The position numbers were made by a program, and so were the translations under genes. A stretch of 64,000 bases of DNA from the NCBI GenBank assembly GCA_034231615.1, contig CM067299.1, positions 12,825,863 to 12,889,862 on the forward strand, read 5' to 3'. Below, in pieces: positions 33,411-44,525 of the stretch. The notes under the pieces are model-generated. The model was not told where the DNA came from. It was given only the letters and a program-made list of their open reading frames with translations, and ran no database searches. The DNA is from Meghimatium bilineatum (taxonomy: Eukaryota; Mollusca; Gastropoda; Stylommatophora; Philomycidae). Position 1 is the first letter of the stretch. Every line of letters starts with the position of its first letter.

Positions 33411-33516
33411 ACTAACCTCCTTCCTGCAACTCTCTAATGAGAAACATACTACAATCAATACATGGTAGCTGCGTGAAACGTAACAACAATCGTACTATAC
33501 ATGTTTTGTGTGTATC

Positions 33517-33548
33517 TTGATAAAGACCTTTTGGTTGAAACGTTGAAT
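33517..33548 (+). ncRNA. Hammerhead-like stem motif (hypothetical), cleanest copy
   Basis: CTTGATAAAGACCTTTTGGT then TGAAACGTTG. It keeps a UGAUAAAG box, a 3-bp ACC/GGT arm with a TTTT loop, and GAAAC, the spacing expected of a minimal hammerhead core. Flanking stem I was not resolved. Confidence 0.4.
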
Positions 33549-33741
33549 ATGATTTGTATATTGTAATGTGTATGTTTTCTTGTGATGCACACATCATTTT
33601 CCACTAGTTTTAGATACAGTCTGTCATGTCTGATTGAAGCAATTATATTAGCCTGTGTAATACGTAAGTACCATTACTGAGAAACATGCAGTATTTGACT
33701 TTTTTTGTGGACAGAAATACATATTTCATCCATCCGGATTA

Positions 33742-33772
33742 AGTTTCTATAATACGATTCCACTGTATTCAT
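33742..33772 (+). mobile_element. MITE tail fragment
   Basis: AAGTTTCTATAATACGATTC and CACTGTA match the 3' terminus of the Tigger-like MITE. Confidence 0.45.
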
Positions 33773-33784
33773 ATGAACATGCGA

Positions 33785-34620
33785 CAGGAGACACTATATT
33801 ATTATAACACGTCTATATCAATCGGAGGTCGCCCTATTTGTAACTTGCATTTTGCTGAGGATATTGATCTCATAGCTGGGTCAGAATAAAAATTACAAGA
33901 CTTAACCACAAAGTTGGAAAAAGATACCAGCAAGTATGGAATAGAAATCATAATAGAAAAGAGCAAGTTCTTGGTTAACAGAGGAGACACAGAAGAACAG
34001 ACCAGCATCAAGATGAATGGATATAAGCTTGAGAAGGTGAATACTTTCAAATGCCTCAGTGCCAGTATGTGCAGCGATGGAAAATTCAAAGCAGAATTAA
34101 AAATAAGGCTGGAGATGGCTTTAGCATCTATGTCAAGCTAACAGTGATTTGGAAAAGCAACATCAGTGTTGGAATGAAAGCCAAACTGTATAAGTCGCTG
34201 ATGCTGTCTGTTGTACTGCATGTTTGTGAGAATTGGACACTCACTGCGGACATGGAGAGATGATTACAGGTGAATTTTCTATAGAGAGCTTAAGACAAAT
34301 TTATACGTAAGAAATAAAATAGAGATGAATACAGGTGTACAAGAACCATTGCTTTCAATAGTGAAATGATGAAAACTAGCATCTTTTGGACATGTATGCA
34401 GATATGATTTCTTGTCAAAAACAATACCTTTGAAAGGGGAAGAAGCAGAGGAGGGCAAATAAAGACATGGATGGACAACATCATGGAATAAACAGGGCAG
34501 ATTTTTCCTCACTCATTCGCATCGCGGAAGATAGAAATCGCAGGAGGACTATGTGTGCTGAAGTATTCAATTTGGTACCCCTACGACACTGATGGGTTAC
34601 ATGTTTATAGATAGATAGAT
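33785..34620 (+). pseudogene. RTE-like LINE: RT catalytic box to 3' end
   Basis: It begins with SISIGGRPICNLHFAEDIDL, where AEDIDL stands for the ADD catalytic box with one acid changed. It continues with KLEKDTSKYGIEIIIEKSKF, FKCLSASMCSDGKFKAELK and, in other frames, HVCENWTL and FERGRSRGGQIKTWMDN, ending with the WYPYDTDG tail and a GATAGATAGAT terminus. Related 3' parts are at 41405-41600 and 42860-43720. Frameshifts and the altered DD box make it inactive. Confidence 0.85.
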
Positions 34621-34624
34621 ATGA

Positions 34625-35600
34625 ACATGGATACAAAAACTAGCAAAATATGATGAATTACAGGATTGTCCAAGCAATCCTCTTTATCTAATACATACAT
34701 AGGTTCTATTTATCACATGCCTACCAACTTTCTGAAATGTGGACGAAGTTTGATATTATCCACAGCTTTATTTCAAGTGTCTTATAGTGCATGCAGTTTT
34801 CGTATCATCAATGAAATGACATCACTAGCAGACTGTGCTGTCAGAAAAACAAAATGTATAATTTTAGCAGAGATTAAATTATGCCACGATTTAATGACAC
34901 GAATGGTCAGGGTCATACAAGAGAGGCAGCTGAAAGGGGGAACCTCTCAGTGTGTAGCATGCAGATCGATGCATCATTTGAAGGTGAGTTCAGCATTGAT
35001 ACGGAGCCATTTCGCTGATAGAAATTAACAGGCAGAGTGACATGATAAACTACTAAACAATTGCATTCGGCGATTACATTACAAACTACTAAAAAATTAG
35101 AGTACTGCAATACTTAAAAACTGTGAACGCTGTATGCACGTGATATGTGATAGAACTCATAAATATTTAATAAAAATGGTTACAACTGGTTAATAGAACA
35201 TTATACAATTTCAGGCAGACTTGTATCGCTTATTCTCAGTTGAAATGAAAAAGTATGCATGCTGATGGTTCTTGTTACTCAGTTGTTATGCATGTATCCT
35301 GCAGTACTAGAAGGTAGGCTCCATAGCTGTGTGTGAATACTCCATAAACATAACAAGGATAACAGGTTATTCAATAGTTACCATTTCATAAATTTGCAAT
35401 TATATAATAAAATTTATTCCAGAAAATACTTATCAAAATAGAAATGTGTCATCTAGAAGTCAAGCATACTCTTCCCAGTACACTACTCTGTAGTGTTACC
35501 TGGAGTAGTTTCTATGGATTTTACTGTATAAACATATTAATGGTACCTCAGTGATGAACCATGGTAGACTTTCACAATGTCATCATTACTTTTGGCAGAG
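34625..35600. other. Unassigned; open frame at 34666-35028 of unknown nature
   Basis: The 120-residue plus frame has no recognisable family motif and no splice or repeat support. I leave it unassigned. Confidence 0.25.
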
Positions 35601-35603
35601 AAT

Positions 35604-35860
35604 ACAGTGGAATGCCTCTATAGCGCCTTCTGTTATAACACATTTCCATATGTAACAACACTTTTCAAAATCCTAAATTATATTTATTCTATATAATGGG
35701 TCAAAGAGGATGAGCCCATGCACTGCTGGATCAGCAATCAACCAACCAACCAACCATCTATTCTATATTTTTTGTGCTGTATATAGCCAATTTCTGTTAT
35801 TACATACATATTTTATTGGTCTGGACCAAGTTGTTATAACAGAACACCACTTTACAGAGA
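35604..35860 (+). mobile_element. Tigger/pogo-like MITE with internal insertion
   Basis: The head (TACAGTGGAATGCCTCTATA) and tail (GACCAAGTTGTTATAACAGA) are present. The middle is split by about 65 bp at 35695-35760 (AGGATGAGCCCATGCACTGC and an AACCAACC run). Confidence 0.65.
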
Positions 35861-36664
35861 TTAGGGCAGTGGTGGACCAAACCCAACCGACTGTACCATT
35901 TTTCTGGCCAGTTAGGATGATCTAAATGTACTTTATGCACTAGGCCCAAAGTTTAGAAAACACTATTGTTAACTGGAGCTCCAAAAGACATAATAAATAT
36001 TTTCGCCCATTACAGCACAAAAAATATAAATCTGGCCAACCAACTCAATAAGGTTGAGCATCTCTGGATTAGGACAATGGAAAAATAAATTTCAAAGTTA
36101 ATCAACTGATAGCTGATAATGGTAGTTATGATGATGTCATTGTGTACATCAATAGACCTGGGCATCCATGTGAGAAATCTAGACGGAGTTTTACATTTAG
36201 TGAAAAGTTATTGTTGAGATTTTTGTTTGAAACTATATTCAGTATGCAGATGAAGGTTAAGGCAGTCACTGCTACACTCAAATGCCTCCATTTACTAAGG
36301 AAGCTATGTGTCTGTCTCAGTAGGTTGGTTGATATTGATATATCTAGCATTTATAGGTATTTTCAACCATCCAGACTCTGGATTTATACCTGCAACAAAC
36401 AAGTGTCTGCAGCAATGAAATAATGAAAGCACAGAATCACTTGTATCCAATGCATATATAGAGAAGACGTTGACAATGGATAAGTGGGGGTGTTCTGAAG
36501 AAAATCATGAGTGATTACTGGTGGTGAACTCTACAATTGACATGTTTAAGATTAAATATAACTGGATGCTTACAGTGGCTGAGCATTTGTGCTGATGATA
36601 GTTTTTGTTTCTTTCCAGACAGTCAGGAAGTAGGTCAGTCTAAAATTTAAAATAGATTATAAAA
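35861..36664. other. Unassigned; open frame at 36142-36423 of unknown nature
   Basis: The 93-residue frame shows no known domain. No repeat match within the window was seen. Confidence 0.25.
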
Positions 36665-36875
36665 AACAAAAATTGGTAGCGTATCCTATTCAGGACGTAG
36701 CCATCAACCCCACATTTTTTGGCTGTAGTGATTTTCTAGGTATATAATATAATATAAATACGTTCAGTAGTTTGCCATTGCTTTCTGAACAGTCTGGATG
36801 CTCAAATGCCTGTGGCAGGGATCAAACTTAGTACCTTGGCTGTCACAGACGCGCTCTGTACCACAGAGCCAGACT
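36665..36875 (-). repeat. tRNA-derived SINE (family B), copy 2
   Basis: On the minus strand the head reads CTGGCTCTGTGGTACAGAGC and GTCTGTGACAGCC, with a degenerate B box, then GAACGTATTTATATTATATT, CCTAGAAAATCACTACAGCC and the GATGGCTACGTCCTGAATAG tail. Confidence 0.8.
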
Positions 36876-37171
36876 ATATAAGATAGATTATGATAATAAA
36901 ATAGATTATGAGGCCCTCAAATTGGAGAAATTGCCAAGACACATATTTCATTTCGTTACACACATTATTGTTTGGCTGGGCAGATTTCATGGAGACAATG
37001 CCTGACCCATTTGCACTAACCCTCTAGGGTCTGTTGATTAGCTCCAAGGGACAGGCAATAAGTGAAAGGTTGTTGTGCTGAAGATATGGATTTCAGTGAG
37101 GAGGAGTTGCATCAAGCACCAGCCTCTCTAATATCATCAAGGAACCAGAAACAAATTAAAACATATACATA

Positions 37172-37375
37172 TTAAAAATGATAGCATGTCCTATACAGGA
37201 TGTAGCCATCAACCCATTTTTTTGGCTGTAGTGATTTTCTAGGCAATATAAATATGTTGAGTAGTATGCAATTGCTTTCTCAATGGTCCAGATGAGCAAT
37301 CGCATGTGATGGGATTCGAACCCTGTACCTTGGCCGTCACAGATGTGTACAGTACTACACAGCCACAGAATTGGA
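37172..37375 (-). repeat. tRNA-derived SINE (family B), copy 3
   Basis: It has the same layout as the copy 300 bp to the left, including GGTACAGGGTTCGAATCCC, a textbook pol III B box, and a GATGGCTACATCCTGTATAG tail ending in TTTTTA. It is the copy with the best promoter box. Confidence 0.85.
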
Positions 37376-37589
37376 CACATATATATACATATACAGAATG
37401 TAATTTGCACTTTTTCAGGATCATTTTCAGATCAATGGAGAAAAAAGTTTTACTGAACAAATTCTTAGTGTAAATAAGAAAAACTAGATGTGTACATTAC
37501 ATTACACAAATTTCCAGTCAGAAGCTATAATTTAGGTAATTTAGGAACAATGAACAAATATTGAAGAAGCAAAATTATCTATTAGGTTA

Positions 37590-38020
37590 ATTCTCATGTC
37601 TGCTCTTAACCGTCTGTCTTGTGTACTGCCAATCATTTCCAAAAGCAATTTTCTCTCATGCCATGGTGTCCAGCATTATCTCTCTCGGTCTCCCCCAACA
37701 AAATGTGCTTCATTTTCTCCCTTACACTCTTCCAATGCTTTCTTCTTGATTAGGAACAAACGTCACATTACTGGGAAAATTCCCAAATATGCTCCTCTTG
37801 CCGTTCCGTCAACCATCTAATTGTGTATAAACTCAGTGTCCCAGACAGTTGCTGATTGCGAGTTCTTTTGATCTTTCCGGAGAAGTAGCTCTTTCTCCCA
37901 TCGCCTCTAGTCCCTCCGATTTCTACCATTTTCTGAATATGTACCTTGTCTTGTTCGACCTTGTCGTCATCTTTAAGGTATCCATGACTGCTCTAATCTT
38001 CGAATGCTATGTTAATAGAA
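37590..38020 (-). pseudogene. 3' end of RNase H-bearing LINE
   Basis: The minus strand from about 38010 to 37730 matches the 3' region of the copy at 55.7-56.0 kb (GCAGTCATGGATACC; GGGAATTTTCCCAGTAATG; TTCCTAATCAAGAAG). Only the segment after RNase H is present. The flank to 37590 is unassigned. Confidence 0.65.
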
Positions 38021-38466
38021 TGTGGACTGTTTTTTTATATAAGTGATCATCCTTCTTTTTGAACTACCAGTAACTTCTTAAAAAATATATGAGTTAAGCA
38101 TTTTTATCTGTCCATGGCATTCCCATCTTTCGTCTATGAAACCATATCTCTCCTACCTCTACATCAATTCTTTTCTTGTTATTTTACTGACAGACATAAG
38201 GCAACAACACAGATTTATAAGTTCTTACAGAATAGCAGTGGCAACATCAGAACGCTACAACTTCAAAGCCGATATAATATATAACTTTCTAAATGTGAAT
38301 ATCAATTATGAACCAATATTATGCAGTTTATTTAATTACAAAAAAGATTAATAACATCTGAATCATATTATTATTTGTAAGAACATTGTAGAAGAGTGTA
38401 TACAGATGATTTTAAGAATCTCACAAATACAAATACAATGGCAAACATATAATTTAAAAATATCTT

Positions 38467-38582
38467 CATCTTCAGCATTCATTCTCAAACTCATGCTGGA
38501 TCTCTCTTGTAGCAGAACAATGGTACTACTAGATTTCCAGCAGGATTTAATCCAGAAAATGGAAAGGCAGGAAGAACATCTT
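38467..38582 (+). repeat. Family-A variant repeat, copy 2
   Basis: CATTCTCAAACTCATGCTGG, AGCAGAACAATGGTACTACT and CAGCAGGATTTAATCCAGAA match the repeat at 21955. Confidence 0.6.
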
Positions 38583-38601
38583 ATCTGAAGGCAGAAAACC
38601 A

Positions 38602-38655
38602 CTTCTTTTTCTAGTTCACTCCTAAACTCCTGCAGGTTAGTAGATGGGAATGTAT
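38602..38655 (+). repeat. Family-A head fragment
   Basis: CTTCTTTTTCTAGTTCACTC and CTAAACTCCTGCAGGTTAGT match only the first 50 bp of the family. The end of the minus-strand open frame of the neighbouring gene runs into it. Confidence 0.55.
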
Positions 38656-38925
38656 AGTGTTATTATAACCCGCAGGCCACCTGCCATCAGCATATGTCTC
38701 ATATTTCCTTTCTTGATAGAAACCCATAGGGGGTGAATCCCATATTCTAATTAGCCATTTGTTATCATGGTAAACAGTCTCACAAGATCTTTTCCAATCA
38801 TGATTTTGTAATAACTCTTTACTGTTATTGTCCCTGAATTCTTCAGCAGTATTTAAAGACATTATATTTGGTCTGTTAACATTAGGAAACCAAGCCACAT
38901 TGTTTACTTCACTTTCGAAAGCCAT
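38650..38925 (-). CDS. First exon of a small conserved-looking protein, possibly ciliary (CFAP68-like)
   Basis: The start codon at 38925 has good context (AACAATGG). The open minus frame reads AWFPNVNRPNIMSLNTAEEF, DWKRSCETVYHDNKWL and FYQERKYETYADG, then GYNN. The W-rich pattern N..SK......W+..... T.Y....L....W...ER+.. loosely recalls the ciliary microtubule inner protein CFAP68 (C11orf1), whose family is small and W/Y-rich. This is a memory-based resemblance and weak. The exact 3' boundary is unclear: the frame runs on into a family-A head at about 38655, so a donor site or a degraded end lies near 38650-38700. No second exon was found. Confidence 0.45.
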
Positions 38926-39019
38926 TGTTAGTGTAGACCTATTCTTCTTGGATACTGATTCGATCGAAAGACATTTTGAAGGCTTCAGTGTGTTAGTTAC
39001 TGTAGATTGAGCTAAAATA

Positions 39020-39235
39020 ATGGAAATGTTGATAATATTTAATAATGATGGTAATGTAAATTATGTCAGTAGTCTGGGTTTTCTGGCTATCATCATCCTT
39101 GGCTCAGTGAGTGGACTAGGTCTGGTCTATGCCTATCAAAAAACTGTTTGTAATTATGTGCATGTGTTTTTGTTATTGCCTATGTTTATGGTCCCACTGA
39201 CACACAAAAACAAACAACACTCTCATATCTAGCAT
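39020..39235 (+). CDS. Uncertain small membrane-protein frame
   Basis: A 70-residue plus-strand frame with one clear hydrophobic segment (SLGFLAIIILGSVSGLGLVY) starts 95 bp from the divergent gene at 38925, as if the two shared a promoter. No family is recognised, the second half looks random, and a MITE and repeats lie close by. It may be a chance frame or a first exon. Confidence 0.2.
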
Positions 39236-39379
39236 CCACTTATCTCTATTGTATCTGAATTTGAAATCAATAACTTAATAAATAAAATAGTTATACTAAA
39301 AAAAGCAAACACATGCAGGAAAACCAGATGCCAGGAGAAGTAGGCTATTTTTAATCTGGGTTGCTACAGAAGCCTTGTG

Positions 39380-39560
39380 GCAGCATCTGCACCTTTTGAC
39401 CTGACACATCTAACTTTAGTTTCATATTTGGGTCACTTTGGTCTTCTTTGGGATGGGACAGCCAACATCACCCCCCCCCCAGTCACATATTACATGTATA
39501 GAAGGTTACAGTTGTTCCCCTCACCTTTTGGACCTTTGCAACACTGGCAAAAAATAATTT
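39380..39560 (+). repeat. Family-A dispersed repeat, 3' two thirds
   Basis: It starts at GCATCTGCACCTTTTGACCT and keeps CTGACACATCTAACTTTAG, TGGGATGGGACAGCCAAC and the TTTGCAACAC tail. A C10 run interrupts it at 39471-39480. Confidence 0.65.
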
Positions 39561-39639
39561 ACATAAATTAATTATTTGTAAATGAAAAAAAGTTAATATA
39601 AGAATGGAGGAACAAAATTAACAATTTAAAAGTAATGGA

Positions 39640-39835
39640 AATCAAAACAGTGTAGTCCCAATATAGCAGATACATTTTAAACAAAATTTCATAATTAACA
39701 ATACTTTTTGAAATCCCTGATTATTTTTATCCTGTATTGTATACAATTATATATAGCAATATTTTGTTATGACAAAAATATTTTGTTGGTCTGGATCAAA
39801 CCGGTATAATGGCATTTGACTATACTGGAGGGGAA
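39640..39835 (+). mobile_element. Tigger/pogo-like MITE, diverged
   Basis: AGTGTAGTCCCAATATAGCA at the head, TTGTATACAATTATATATAG in the middle and GGATCAAACCGGTATAATGG with TGACTATACTG at the tail follow the family layout. Confidence 0.55.
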
Positions 39836-40084
39836 AATTATAATGCAATTGTTATAAACATTGGCAAAATATTATGAAAAAAACCTCAATCACAGAATCA
39901 ACATTAATATAGCATTTTTAACTTCAAAAGAATGACACTACCAAAATAATATTATTAAAAAGTTGAAATATAATTCACCCTTTAATATGATATTTGAGTT
40001 ATATTCAGGGAGGTTGTAGTGACATGATTATCTGAACTACTGTCTCCATTATTTTTTGGTTGAAAGTTCTGATATAACCAAATT

Positions 40085-40170
40085 GGACTAACGTTCACAG
40101 TTGATGAGAACATATCTCACCATAAGATGAGAATGTCCATGGTTGATAAGAGCATATCTCACCATAAGAG
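40085..40170. repeat. Two-copy tandem repeat (about 46 bp)
   Basis: GAACATATCTCACCATAAGA and GAGCATATCTCACCATAAGA are preceded by GTTGATGA and GTTGATAA in each unit. Confidence 0.7.
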
Positions 40171-40689
40171 ATCTATTTTACTTAACCAAACAAACCTTTT
40201 ACTATGAATGGTGTCATTTTGTAGAAAGCAACTTCATACAGACATAGATTCAAAGTGTTGAAATTTACAAGAAAGATAATTACTAATGCAGTTTTCACTT
40301 AACATTTACAAATGCAAGATATAATTGTAAACTTGTACAAGGAATGAATATTTATCACACTTGTAAATATAATGCCAACAAACATAAATCACAAAGATAT
40401 GAAAGCTATCATTTATGGAAAAGTATTTCTGATTCATACAAAATATGTTCTGAAATGCATTAAAGATGCACCACTATTACATATAATGATGCCAAGAAAA
40501 AAAAAATATAGGAATGTATTTATCCCATGTTTGTTGCAAGGTAGAGTGAATTACTGCAAGCATGCAAAGTGAATGGTCGAGTATACAACTTTTGGTTTGA
40601 CTACATTGAAACAATGAAAGTTGCACATGCTGTACAACTCAAAATAGATATGACCTGAAAATATCTACATGCTGTGGTAGTATACCAAT

Positions 40690-40925
40690 ATTAAAATGTA
40701 CTGAAAATGGATAAAAACAGACTGCCACTACAAGCATTAAAATGGGTACCAGATGGCAAAATAAAAAAGATCAAGTAAGTCTGCAGAACAGCCATCAAAG
40801 AGGGTATGACTATGGGTCTCATCAACATACAAGAATTACACACAGTAGCATCACATTGTTCGAACTGGAGAGCTCTGGTTTCTGCCCTATGCACTGTGCT
40901 TGGCGCTGAAGGAACATAGGTAAAC
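40690..40925 (+). pseudogene. LINE 3' tail fragment
   Basis: One open plus frame reads DKNRLPLQALKWVPDGK, then after a stop HTVASHCSNWRALVSALCTV. This resembles the A..R..WR..V.ALC end of RT polyproteins. Its identity beyond that is not clear. Confidence 0.6.
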
Positions 40926-41057
40926 TCTAGAATGAGCTGTACCTTTCATCTTTATTATAATTGTTTTGCTCTTTTTCAGTAACAATAGTCAGGTATATTA
41001 TTTTTAACAGTGCACCATAAACTTCAGATCCTAACAATTTGTCCAGATATGTGACTA

Positions 41058-41365
41058 TGAGGTTGTGAGGATGTCACATTAGCACAGGTAACAGGTTGTG
41101 AGGATATCACATTAGCACAGGTAACAGGTTGTGAGGATATCACATTAGCACACGTAACAGGTTGTGAGGATATCACATTAGCACAGGTAACAGGTTATGA
41201 GGATATCACATTAGCACACGTAACAGGTTATGAGGATATCACATTAGCACAGGTAACAGGTTGTGAGGATATCACATTAGCACACGTAACAGGTTGTGAG
41301 GATATCACATTAGCACACGTAACAGGTTGTGAGGATATCACATTAGCACAGGTAACAGGTTCAAA
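41058..41365. repeat. 33-bp minisatellite, nine units
   Basis: The unit GGTTGTGAGGATATCACATT then AGCACAGGTAACA repeats about nine times from 41061. Variation is confined to G/A at GGTTGTG/GGTTATG and G/C at CACAGG/CACACG. Confidence 0.95.
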
Positions 41366-41404
41366 TTTCAGCAGTTGGGATCATTTAGATTTATCTATTT
41401 GCAG

Positions 41405-41600
41405 ATAAATCTATATTCAGAGAAGGACAAATAAAGACATGGACAGACAACATCAAGGAATGGACAGGGCTAGATATTTCCACACTCATCCGCATCGTTG
41501 AGGATAGAATTCGCTGGAGGACTCTGTGTGCTGAAGCTTCCAATGTGGTACCCCTACGACCCTGAAGGGTTATGGGTTTTATTGATTGATTGATCTATTT
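41405..41600 (+). pseudogene. RTE-like LINE 3' end
   Basis: AGGACAAATAAAGACATGGA, ATCCGCATCGTTGAGGATAG and GTACCCCTACGACCCTGAAG match the 3' ends of the copies at 34450-34600 and 43560-43700. It ends in a GATTGATTGAT run. Confidence 0.85.
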
Positions 41601-42855
41601 GCAACCACAACACTATATGACTTTTCTCTGCTTATTTCTGTTCAGCAATGCAGGATTTAATGACTGATTTGCAGGCTATTGCATGTTTGGTTACTTGTTA
41701 TACAGTGATATCTCAGAACATTAGTAACTCCTTCAATTTACTTGCTTCTTGATGTTCCTTGAATTCCTGCTGTTTCCATTCTCAATTTGTATGCTCTTGC
41801 TGCTGACCAATATAGGATAATTCTCATTAAGTTGCAGAACAATTTCAGACTTCTAATTTCCTTAAGTTATTGCACAATATCTAGAACAGGTTTTTATGAA
41901 CACTCAAACCTCCTACCATTTAGATAGCAACGGCAAAATACTGAAAATAAATATTACCAAGAAAACACTACAACCGAAAACTGTTGGGTTGACTGTGATG
42001 CCCTGAATAGAATAGGCAACAAACAACTAATAATGTAAAATAAAATAAAAAAGCTATATTATAAACTAAGCTAATACAAAGAACACACCCAAAACAGAAT
42101 CTGTTTATAATATTGGGCATAATGTTATATTTGCTTATGATATTATTTATTCTCTATTCTGTTGTTGCATTATGTAACACAAGAAATTATAACTGCATTA
42201 TTAAAGCTTTACTGACTATAAATACTGAAATAATAAATTATTACAATTACTCTATTCATGAAAACTGTAGTATCATTTACTGTAAATATTAATGCAAGAC
42301 CCCGTAGTATAAGTTAATATGAATCTCAAGTCAATTTTGTTTGGTACCAAATACCAGCAAATGTTGACATGTTGTTTGTTAGTGGCATGATAGCAAATGC
42401 TGACATATTGATTGTTGGTGGCATGACTCATTTAAAAAACAATTCTGCAAACAATGGTGGAAGGACAACAAAAGCAATCAATCCCATGATGACAATATCA
42501 AAGAATGATCAGGAATTAATATCTATGCATTCATTCACCGAGCCGAGATCATAAAACTATTATGGAATGATAAAACCTACAATAATGCATATGACATATC
42601 AATACATTATTATAGGTGTAAGCGCTTCTTATTTTTATTATTGCTGCACTCTCCACCTTGTCGAATATACCCTCTGACAGTTTGGTTACCATTATTATTT
42701 AAACTATTATGAAGGTCTTTGTGTGTTTATGTACAGCCACAGCACTTTTCATGATCTTGACAGGTTGGGGGTTATGATGATGGTGATAACGTTGTGACCT
42801 TAACTGAAATATAGAGAATAAAGTGCATAATTCAGCTTTGATATCAGGTATATAA
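41601..42855. other. AT-rich DNA, nothing recognised
   Basis: No coding motif and no shared repeat were found. Confidence 0.4.
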
Positions 42856-42859
42856 AAAC

Positions 42860-43720
42860 ATAATTACAGATCAGGTTGGAGATGGTTGTAGATTCTATGT
42901 CAAGGCTAAACTTAATTTGGCAAAGCAACATTGTGTTATTAAGTGAAAATTAAACTTTATAACTCACTCGTGCTTTCTATTGTGCTGTATGGTTGTGAGA
43001 GTGGGACACTCACTGTGGATATGGAGAGATGACTAAAGGTAAAGGTAGGTCCCATGGCAGCAACTTACCATCGGGGATGAAAATAACTCTTCATGTACTA
43101 AGTCGAAGCAACTATTAGGTGAGTTGACCAGTTCTCTTCCTTGCTGTCCTTACCTCCCCTAACTCATGCATCAGGTACTGGTATACAGCTGAGTTGGCTG
43201 GAGGAGTGACTGAGGAAAGCGAGAAATCACAACCCAGATGTTGTTGTTGTCTGGACCTGGCACGCTGTAACCCGGTGATAGCAAGCAAGCTCACTCTCAT
43301 CTAGGCTACCATACTCCTCTAGAGAGATAACTACAGGCCACCGAACGCAAATATTACACACAAATTCTATGACTCTCCTATAGCGAGCATAAGATTAATG
43401 TGTACATAAGAAATAAAATAGAGATGTATACAAGTCCACAAGAACTATTGCTTTCAATAATGAAACGACAAAAACGTGCATGGTTTGGGCATGTATATTG
43501 ACATAACCCCTTGTAAAAAACAATACAAGAACCATAGGAGGTAGAAGAAGCAGAGGAGGACAAATAAAAGCATGAACAAAACAACATCAAGGACTGGACA
43601 AGACAAGATTTTTCTTCACTCATCTCCATTGTTGAAGATAGAAATCGCTGGAATACTCTGTGTGTTGAAACACCTAATGTGGTACCTCTTCGACCATGAC
43701 AGTTGCGGTTTTATAGATAA
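42860..43720 (+). pseudogene. RTE-like LINE C-terminus, split by a short insertion
   Basis: The left part reads IRLEMVVDSMSRL-like residues, LYNSLVLSIVLYGCESG and HSLWIWRD. After the insertion the tail resumes around KINVYIRNKIEMYTSPQEL, GRSRGGQIKA and the WYLFDHDS end. It is the same family as 33785-34620 and is broken by stops. Confidence 0.75.
43040..43321. mobile_element. 282-bp short element nested in LINE, 16-bp target duplication
   Basis: GAGAGATGACTAAAGG (43024-43039) and GAGAGATAACTACAGG (43322-43337) flank the insert; 14 of 16 positions agree. The sister LINE at 34256 has one copy (GAGAGATGATTACAGG). The insert starts TAAAGGTAGGTCCCATGGCA and contains CAGCAACTTACCATCGGGGA. No second copy is present in the window, so its family is unknown. 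Confidence 0.7.
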
Positions 43721-43724
43721 ATAT

Positions 43725-44390
43725 CATAACGATTGATGCAGTCTACTATTATGTTTCTTATAATGATCATTCCAGGGTTTTGTTAAGCTACTCACAAGAA
43801 CATTTGCTAGTGTGCATATTATACACATGGTTTAGTAGAGTGTAAGCATACTATTCATTAAGAGCATTCTGTCAAATCCCATAACTCATCTCGGCGAAGA
43901 CTCACTACACACCAGCGTGCCCAGCGACAGATAGACAGGCTGTCACGGACTAGGGAAGCCTACTCGAATTAAAGGCATGATGAAAACGGATGTGCTGGAC
44001 CTCGGACGTCCAGACCACAGAGTGGCCAACCAAGGTGCAAATAACACAGTTTTACTGTGGAACTTGCAGCACAACATACTTCACGCTCCCTGGCGGAAAT
44101 CACACGATATACTCGTTGTGGTTATATGAGAGCGAACGCAGAAGAAGAAATCCCATAAGAGTTAATGTTGAATAGATGTGAAATGTTGGAAACAGAAACA
44201 TCATAGTATTGGTACAGATAGGACTGCAGTAAAAAGTTTTACCAATGGATAATCAATAATAAGTGAGACTGCTGTAAAACTATAACTAAAGTACTTACAC
44301 AAAACATAAGGTCATTCAGGTGTATAATGAACGCACAGACTATCAGACTATATTAGTACAGGTATGAAAAAATACAGAAAACAGTAGGCT
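43725..44390. other. Unassigned DNA
   Basis: The frame at 43990-44175 has no recognisable motif. GGCGAAGACTCACTACAC near 43893 may be part of a LINE but is too short to assign. Confidence 0.3.
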
Positions 44391-44394
44391 ATAC

Positions 44395-44525
44395 AAAACA
44401 GTTTCAACCTTAAGGTCTTTATAAAGAAAACACAAGACAAACAGTTAACAAACAGTAAAATTGAAGGCACTATCACAAATGCATTAGAAAGCAGACATTT
44501 AACAACAGAAACAACCAAATGTAGT
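44395..44525 (-). mobile_element. Penelope-like 3' flank with stem motif
   Basis: The minus strand matches the 3' flank of the remnant at 12040-12135 (GTCTGCTTTCTAATGC, GTGATAGTGCC). It continues to TTTATAAAGACCTTAAGGTT then GAAACTG, the same stem motif as elsewhere. The coding part is absent. Confidence 0.5.

Noticed and set aside
34666-35028. 120-codon open frame as a gene
   Set aside because: No recognisable domain, no splice evidence and no repeat-independent support; left unassigned.
41058-41365. Regular 33-bp repeats as a CRISPR array
   Set aside because: The units are directly adjoining with no unique spacers, and the context is eukaryotic.
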